From Phaeodactylibacter luteus (GTDB lineage: Bacteria; Bacteroidota; Bacteroidia; Chitinophagales; Saprospiraceae), in the NCBI RefSeq assembly GCF_007993045.1, contig NZ_VOOR01000012.1, positions 62,001 through 126,000 on the forward strand: a DNA stretch of 64,000 nucleotides, written 5' to 3'. Every line of letters begins with the position of its first letter. Position 1 is the first letter of the stretch. The translations under genes were made by a program, and so were the position numbers. Below, in pieces: positions 60,235 to 64,000 of the stretch. The notes under the pieces are model-generated. The model was not told the DNA's origin. It made no database searches and worked only from the letters and a program-made list of their open reading frames with translations.

Positions 60235-60565
60235 TGTTGATGTGCCAAAGGTAGGCGCTCGGCCCTTGCTGTGCTTGGCTTAGGGGCGAATGGCAAAGCG
60301 TCAGGGCCGGTGGCTGGCTTTAGGGGCCGGGCGCAAAGCACAGGGGGGGGGCGGCAAGGCTCGGCGTGATATTCGGCGTAAAAGGGGCTTATGGGGTGTT
60401 TGTGCTGTGCTTTGGCGCTGCGGCAGTTTTTTCAGTGGCAAAACCTTGGCACAGCAGGTGCAGGCCGTGCCGGTCAGTAGCAAGGTGTTGAAAACAGCTG
60501 TGCGATATTTTCACTGTTTTTCAGGGAGTTATAAAATCGAGAAAGCAATTTTTTCAAATAATTGC
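60235..60565 (+). other. 331-base spacer without a gene
   Basis: It has GC-rich sequence with runs of G (GGGGGGGG at about 60343) and no convincing open frame; a 124-residue frame over 60290-60664 shows a low-complexity, basic composition and overlaps the rplM promoter. Nothing further is supported. Confidence 0.4.
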
Positions 60566-60596
60566 TTGTTTATTGGGCAAAAGAGATTTACCTTTG
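60566..60596 (+). promoter_or_regulatory. Bacteroidota promoter TTG-N20-TACCTTTG for the rplM operon
   Basis: TTG at 60566-60568 and TACCTTTG at 60589-60596 have a 20-base spacer. Transcription would begin near 60603 and drive rplM, rpsI, rpsB and tsf. Confidence 0.8.
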
Positions 60597-60602
60597 CACC
60601 TG

Positions 60603-60755
60603 CCTTGAAAAGGGCAGCCCGATCAGCATTATTTCAGGGTTTGGGAAGATGCTCCAGGCCCTAGTTTTTCAAGCACCCGGGCAAAAGCGACAGCAGTAAG
60701 CTGAGCCGCCAACTTCTCCGGGGTCATTTGATCACAATTTTAAATCCTTATCAAA
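60603..60755 (+). promoter_or_regulatory. Long leader of the rplM operon, possible ribosomal-protein leader RNA
   Basis: The leader is about 150 bases long and contains short complementary segments (for example GCCTTGAAAAGGGC). Leader RNAs bound by L13 have been described in Bacteroidia, and this is where one would be expected. Whether it matches the known consensus cannot be judged by eye. Confidence 0.3.
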
Positions 60756-61199
60756 GTGGATACGCTAAGCTATAAGACGCAATCAGCGAAAAAAGAGGAA
60801 GTAGAGCGTAAGTGGTTCGTTATCGACGCCGAAGGAGAAGTAGTTGGCCGCATGTGCAGCAAGATCGCTTCTGTCCTGCGCGGTAAGCACAAAGCTTCTT
60901 ACACCCCTCACGTTGATACTGGCGATTACGTAATCGTTATCAACGCCGATAAAATCCGTTTTACCGGCAACAAGCTCGACGACAAAGTTTATCAGCGCTA
61001 TTCTGGCTACCCCGGTGGGCAGAAGTCACGCACCGCACGCGAAATGCTGGCTAAGAAGCCGATCGGTGTAGTAGAGCTGGCTGTGCGGGGCATGCTGCCA
61101 AAGAACCGCCTGGGCCGCGCGATGTACAAGAAGCTCTTCGTTTATGAAGGGGCAGAGCATCCGCACGAAGCACAGAAGCCGGAAAAGCTGGAACTTTAA
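60756..61199 (+). CDS. rplM: 50S ribosomal protein L13
   Basis: A 147-residue ribosomal protein starting with GTG at 60756, which gives [20 protein letters not shown]; this matches the Bacteroidota L13 N-terminus, and no upstream ATG is in frame. [40 protein letters not shown] and the [20 protein letters not shown] signature near residue 110 are all intact. It is the first gene of the L13-S9-S2-EF-Ts operon and may regulate it through the leader. Confidence 0.98.
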   Translation: MDTLSYKTQSAKKEEVERKWFVIDAEGEVVGRMCSKIASVLRGKHKASYTPHVDTGDYVIVINADKIRFTGNKLDDKVYQRYSGYPGGQKSRTAREMLAKKPIGVVELAVRGMLPKNRLGRAMYKKLFVYEGAEHPHEAQKPEKLEL

Positions 61200-61231
61200 T
61201 TAACTAACCAGACAGGACAATCTCGATAAAT

Positions 61232-61618
61232 ATGGAAATGATCAATGCCATAGGGAGAAGGAAAGCCTCTGTTGCCCGCGTTTACCTCAAAAAAGGTGAA
61301 GGCAAGATCTTGATCAACGGCAAAGACTACAAGGAATACTTCCCCCAGACTCACATCCAATATAATATTACGGACCCGTTTTCAACGGTAGAAGTGGAGA
61401 ACATCTACGATCTGAAGATCAACGTTAACGGTGGCGGTTTCAAAGGGCAGGCCGAGGCCATCCGCATGGGCATTGCCCGCGCGCTGGTGAAGCTCAACGA
61501 AGACTTCCGCAAGCCGCTTAAGGCCAAAAAGTACCTCACTCGTGATTCCCGCGCGGTTGAGCGTAAGAAGTACGGTAAGCCGAAAGCACGTAAGAGCTTC
61601 CAGTTCTCTAAGCGTTAA
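61232..61618 (+). CDS. rpsI: 30S ribosomal protein S9
   Basis: A 128-residue protein with the S9 signature: INAIGRRKASVARVYLKKGE at the start, GGGFKGQAEAIRMGIARAL in the middle and the basic C-terminal tail RDSRAVERKKYGKPKARKSF, QFSKR, which reaches the tRNA site of the ribosome. The start may also be the Met two codons on. It follows rplM after 32 bases. A CAGGGC-TTT-GCCCTG hairpin comes between it and rpsB. Confidence 0.98.
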   Translation: MEMINAIGRRKASVARVYLKKGEGKILINGKDYKEYFPQTHIQYNITDPFSTVEVENIYDLKINVNGGGFKGQAEAIRMGIARALVKLNEDFRKPLKAKKYLTRDSRAVERKKYGKPKARKSFQFSKR

Positions 61619-61672
61619 TCATTGTTTTTCAGCAGGGCTTTGCCCTGTGACACTCAAATTCAGATTAAGAAA

Positions 61673-62395
61673 ATGGAAAAGCCCACCTATAAAGATTTGT
61701 TGGATGCGGGTGTGCACTTTGGCCACCTCAAAAGAAAGTGGAACCCCAAAATGGCACCATACATCTTCATGGAGCGTAAAGGGATCCACATCATCGACCT
61801 CAACCGCACCTTGGAAGGACTCGAGCGTGCAGGCAACGCAGCCCGCAATATGGCCCGCAAAGGCCAGAAAATTATGTTCGTAGCGACCAAAAAGCAAGCG
61901 CGCGAAATCGTAGCAGACGCTGCACGCAGCGTAGGCATGCCTTTTGTCACCGACCGCTGGCTGGGAGGTATGATGACGAACTTCTCCACCATCCGCCGTT
62001 CTATCAAAAAGATGAACAACATCGACCGGATGTTCCAAGATGGCACACTGGAAAATGTGACCAAGAAGGAGCGCCTCACCCTTACCCGGGAGCGCAACAA
62101 GCTGGAGCGCGTACTCGGTGGTATCGCCAACCTCAACCGCCTGCCTTCTGCTGTGTTTATCGTTGACATTCACCACGAGCACATTGCCGTGGCTGAGTCG
62201 CACAAGCTCGGCTTGAAGACTTTCGGCATGGTCGATACCAATTCCGACCCCTCCCAGGTTGATTTTGCAATCCCGGCCAACGACGATGCTTCTAAATCTA
62301 TCGCCATTATCACCAATTATATGGCTGAGTGCATCCGTCAGGGGCTCAAGGAGCGTGAGTCTTCCAAATCAGAGAAAGAAGCCAGCACGAAGTAA
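61673..62395 (+). CDS. rpsB: 30S ribosomal protein S2
   Basis: A 240-residue protein from the ATG at 61673 (MEKPTYKDLLDAGVHFGHLK); a longer frame from 61622 would add 17 residues that cover the intercistronic hairpin and was rejected. Family blocks include RKWNPKMAPYIFMERKGIHI, DLNRTLEGLERA, PFVTDRWLGGMMTNFSTIR and VDTNSDPSQVDFAIPANDDA. The C-terminus is an acidic tail (ESSKSEKEASTK). It precedes tsf, as in most bacteria. Confidence 0.98.
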   Translation: MEKPTYKDLLDAGVHFGHLKRKWNPKMAPYIFMERKGIHIIDLNRTLEGLERAGNAARNMARKGQKIMFVATKKQAREIVADAARSVGMPFVTDRWLGGMMTNFSTIRRSIKKMNNIDRMFQDGTLENVTKKERLTLTRERNKLERVLGGIANLNRLPSAVFIVDIHHEHIAVAESHKLGLKTFGMVDTNSDPSQVDFAIPANDDASKSIAIITNYMAECIRQGLKERESSKSEKEASTK

Positions 62396-62405
62396 ATTCA
62401 TCATA

Positions 62406-62436
62406 CTGCCGGAGCGCTACATAAGCACTCCGGCAG
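62406..62436 (+). promoter_or_regulatory. Hairpin between rpsB and tsf
   Basis: CTGCCGGAG and CTCCGGCAG form a perfect 9-base stem without a T run. It could lower tsf transcription or mark processing, as has been described for the rpsB-tsf junction in other bacteria; here it is an inference. Confidence 0.4.
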
Positions 62437-62490
62437 TTGACTGATACAAGCTGTCTGCTGTATTTTTCACCACCTACAATATAACTACCG

Positions 62491-63324
62491 ATGAGTGCAA
62501 ACATTTCTGCTGCCGACGTCAAAAAACTGCGTGAGATGACGGGGGCTGGTATGATGGATTGTAAGAAAGCCCTCGCTGAAGCGGAGGGCGATTTCGATAA
62601 AGCCATCGAGCTGCTTCGGAAAAAAGGCCAAAAGGTTTCTGCAAAGCGTGCAGACCGCGAAGCCAACGAAGGAGTAGTCGTGGCACTGGTATCTGATGAC
62701 AAAACCAAGGGCATCATCGTCAAATTGAGCTGCGAAACCGATTTCGTGGCCAAAGGCGAAGACTTCAGCGGTTTTGCCCACAAAGCGGCTGAGCTGGCTC
62801 TGGCTAACTTCCCGGATACTCTGGAAGACCTCCTCAAAATTGATATGGGCGGGCTCCCATTGGCTGACCGCGTCACGGAGCTGGTCGGTAAGATCAACGA
62901 GAAGATCGAACTGGCGGCTTACGAAAAGCTCGAAGCCACTATGATCAGCCCTTATATCCACATGGGCAACAAAGCAGCTGTACTCGTAGGCCTGAACCAA
63001 GCTAGCGAGGCGGCCTACGATGCTGGCCGCGATGTGGCCATGCAGGTAGCTGCCATGAAGCCGGTTGCACTGGACAAAGACGGTGTCGATCAGGATACGA
63101 TCGCCAAGGAAATCGAAATCGGCAAGGATCAGGCGCGCCAAGAAGGCAAGCCGGAGCAGATTGTCGAGAAGATCGCCCTGGGCAAGCTCAACAAGTTCTT
63201 CAAAGAGAATACCCTGCTCAATCAGCAGTTTGTTAAAGACAACAGCCTGTCTGTTGCGGGTTTCCTGCAGAGCATCGATAAAGAACTGACGGTTACGGAC
63301 TTCAAGCACGTAGCACTCGGTTAA
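62491..63324 (+). CDS. tsf: Elongation factor Ts
   Basis: A 277-residue nucleotide exchange factor for EF-Tu. The N-terminus MSANISAADVKKLREMTGAG, MMDCKKALAEAEGDFDKAI is the diagnostic EF-Ts opening, followed by IKLSCETDFVAKGEDFSGF (TDFVA motif, residues about 75-85) and the core HMGNKAAVLVGLNQ. The C-terminal coiled-coil and subdomain include KLNKFFKENTLLNQQFVKDN. Length is normal. A strong terminator follows, ending the ribosomal operon before pyrH. Confidence 0.98.
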   Translation: MSANISAADVKKLREMTGAGMMDCKKALAEAEGDFDKAIELLRKKGQKVSAKRADREANEGVVVALVSDDKTKGIIVKLSCETDFVAKGEDFSGFAHKAAELALANFPDTLEDLLKIDMGGLPLADRVTELVGKINEKIELAAYEKLEATMISPYIHMGNKAAVLVGLNQASEAAYDAGRDVAMQVAAMKPVALDKDGVDQDTIAKEIEIGKDQARQEGKPEQIVEKIALGKLNKFFKENTLLNQQFVKDNSLSVAGFLQSIDKELTVTDFKHVALG

Positions 63325-63332
63325 GCGCTTTG

Positions 63333-63366
63333 AAAAAGGCGAATTAGCTTGCTAATTCGCCTTTTT
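63333..63366 (+). terminator. Strong terminator after tsf
   Basis: AAAAAGGCGAATTAGC and GCTAATTCGCCTTTTT form a perfect 16-base stem with a tight loop. A and T runs at both ends make it a clear intrinsic terminator. Confidence 0.93.
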
Positions 63367-63457
63367 CTTTGCCCTTCCCTCTCGGTTTCCACACCGGAAA
63401 TCGCTTATCTTTCGCCCCGGCTGCCAGCCGCCTTTCCAACCGAATAAACTATACGTC

Positions 63458-64000
63458 ATGCCAACGCTAAAATACCGCCGTATCTTACTTAAGCTCAGTG
63501 GTGAATCCCTCATGGGCGATCAGGGGTTTGGGATAGATTCCAATATGCTCAGCCACTACGCTCATCAGATCCAAGAGCTCCTCGGCCTCGGCGTTCAGGT
63601 CGCGGTCGTCATTGGCGGCGGCAATATCTACCGTGGGCTTCAGGCTGCAGAGTCGGGCATCGAGCGGGTGCAGGGCGATTATATGGGCATGATGGCTACT
63701 GTCATCAATGGCATGGCCCTACAGAGTGCCCTCGAAGGTTTAGGCGTTTATACCCGCCTCATCTCTGCTATAGAAATGAAGCAGATCGCTGAGCCTTACA
63801 TCCGCCGCAGGGCTACCCGCCACCTTGAAAAAGGCAGGGTGGTCATCTTTTCCGCAGGCACCGGAAGCCCTTACTTCACCACAGACTCCGCCGCTGCGCT
63901 GCGGGCCAATGAGATCAATGCCGATGTCATCCTCAAAGGGACTCGCGTCGATGGCATTTATAGCGCAGACCCCGAGAAGGACCCTACCGCTACCAAATTT
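63458..64000 (+). CDS. pyrH: UMP kinase (partial, runs off the window)
   Basis: The first 181 residues of a UMP kinase from the ATG at 63458. [20 protein letters not shown] is the family N-terminus with the phosphate-binding KLSGE motif. [14 protein letters not shown] and [20 protein letters not shown] come next, and [40 protein letters not shown] forms the nucleotide and UMP sites. The frame is open to the last base. It phosphorylates UMP to UDP for nucleotide and cell-wall precursors. It follows tsf after a terminator, the usual neighbour order (tsf-pyrH-frr). Confidence 0.97.
   Translation, partial: MPTLKYRRILLKLSGESLMGDQGFGIDSNMLSHYAHQIQELLGLGVQVAVVIGGGNIYRGLQAAESGIERVQGDYMGMMATVINGMALQSALEGLGVYTRLISAIEMKQIAEPYIRRRATRHLEKGRVVIFSAGTGSPYFTTDSAAALRANEINADVILKGTRVDGIYSADPEKDPTATKF

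Noticed and set aside
60051-60341. Short frames within the interspersed repeats, such as the peptide with MLRGSLSARP
   Set aside because: The same peptide arises from several copies of the repeat in different contexts, so it reflects the repeat sequence and not a gene.
62485-63309. A 274-residue antisense frame across tsf, and similar ones across atpG (2560-3342) and atpA
   Set aside because: The sense frames are certain housekeeping genes and the antisense products have no recognisable domains.

Overview
The window looks like a chromosomal segment of a marine, aerobic, phototrophy-capable member of the Bacteroidota. Signs for this are three secreted proteins with type IX secretion (T9SS) C-terminal domains, Bacteroidota-type promoters (TTG or TTTG, 19-20 bases, TAnnTTTG), the Bacteroidota form of the sdhCAB operon, an exported cupin and OmpH-like proteins, and a proteorhodopsin gene. 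The gene content and a moderately high GC level resemble Saprospiria (Phaeodactylibacter/Lewinella-like); this placement is an inference from recall, not from a search.

Layout. 1-3.5 kb: the end of atpF, then atpH, atpA and atpG of the F-type ATP synthase. 3.5-11.4 kb: a lipoprotein, two family-2 glycosyltransferases, a large T9SS-secreted beta-propeller, a TonB-dependent receptor and two small membrane proteins. 11.7-15.1 kb: a fadA/fadJ beta-oxidation pair. 15.4-21.1 kb: a phototrophy island with lycopene cyclase (crtY), beta-carotene dioxygenase (blh), a green-type proton-pumping rhodopsin, an unknown membrane-anchored protein and a PAS domain fused to a UbiA prenyltransferase. 21.1-25.7 kb: DUF6702, sdhB, sdhA, sdhC and a HupE/UreJ protein. 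25.9-27.2 kb: ahcY. 27.7-30.2 kb: a GMC dehydrogenase with its subunit-3-like partner. 30.6-32.3 kb: a glucosaminidase and an OmpH-like chaperone. 32.4-39.4 kb: a TetR-controlled operon of cupin, TolC, HlyD, two ABC ATPases and two ABC permeases, with two near-identical palindromic operators. 39.5-41 kb: dapD and pth. 41-51.9 kb: a T9SS protein, an NhaC antiporter and a group of peptidoglycan-related serine hydrolases with a dipeptide epimerase and an oxoamine-synthase-like enzyme. 52.5-60 kb: sdaA, a bifunctional nuclease, pdeM, an esterase, a ligase-associated helicase and a CPBP protease. 60.5-64 kb: the rplM-rpsI-rpsB-tsf translation operon and the start of pyrH.

The most unusual region is the phototrophy island. 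crtY and blh turn lycopene into retinal for the rhodopsin. The same 13-base word occurs just before crtY, at the first codons of the rhodopsin gene and between the rhodopsin gene and the next two genes. The rhodopsin upstream region has a perfect 13-base inverted repeat and a second, shorter one, and the PAS-UbiA gene has its own palindrome. This suggests one regulon that includes the unknown 250-residue protein and the PAS-UbiA fusion, which may link light or redox state to prenyl-lipid (quinone or carotenoid-like) synthesis.

A second genome-level feature is a structured interspersed repeat of about 155-240 bases, present four times between genes and in two length classes. Several start codons were set from promoters, operators, signal peptides or gene overlaps rather than from the longest reading frame. 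No tRNA, rRNA, CRISPR array, transposase or phage gene was seen.
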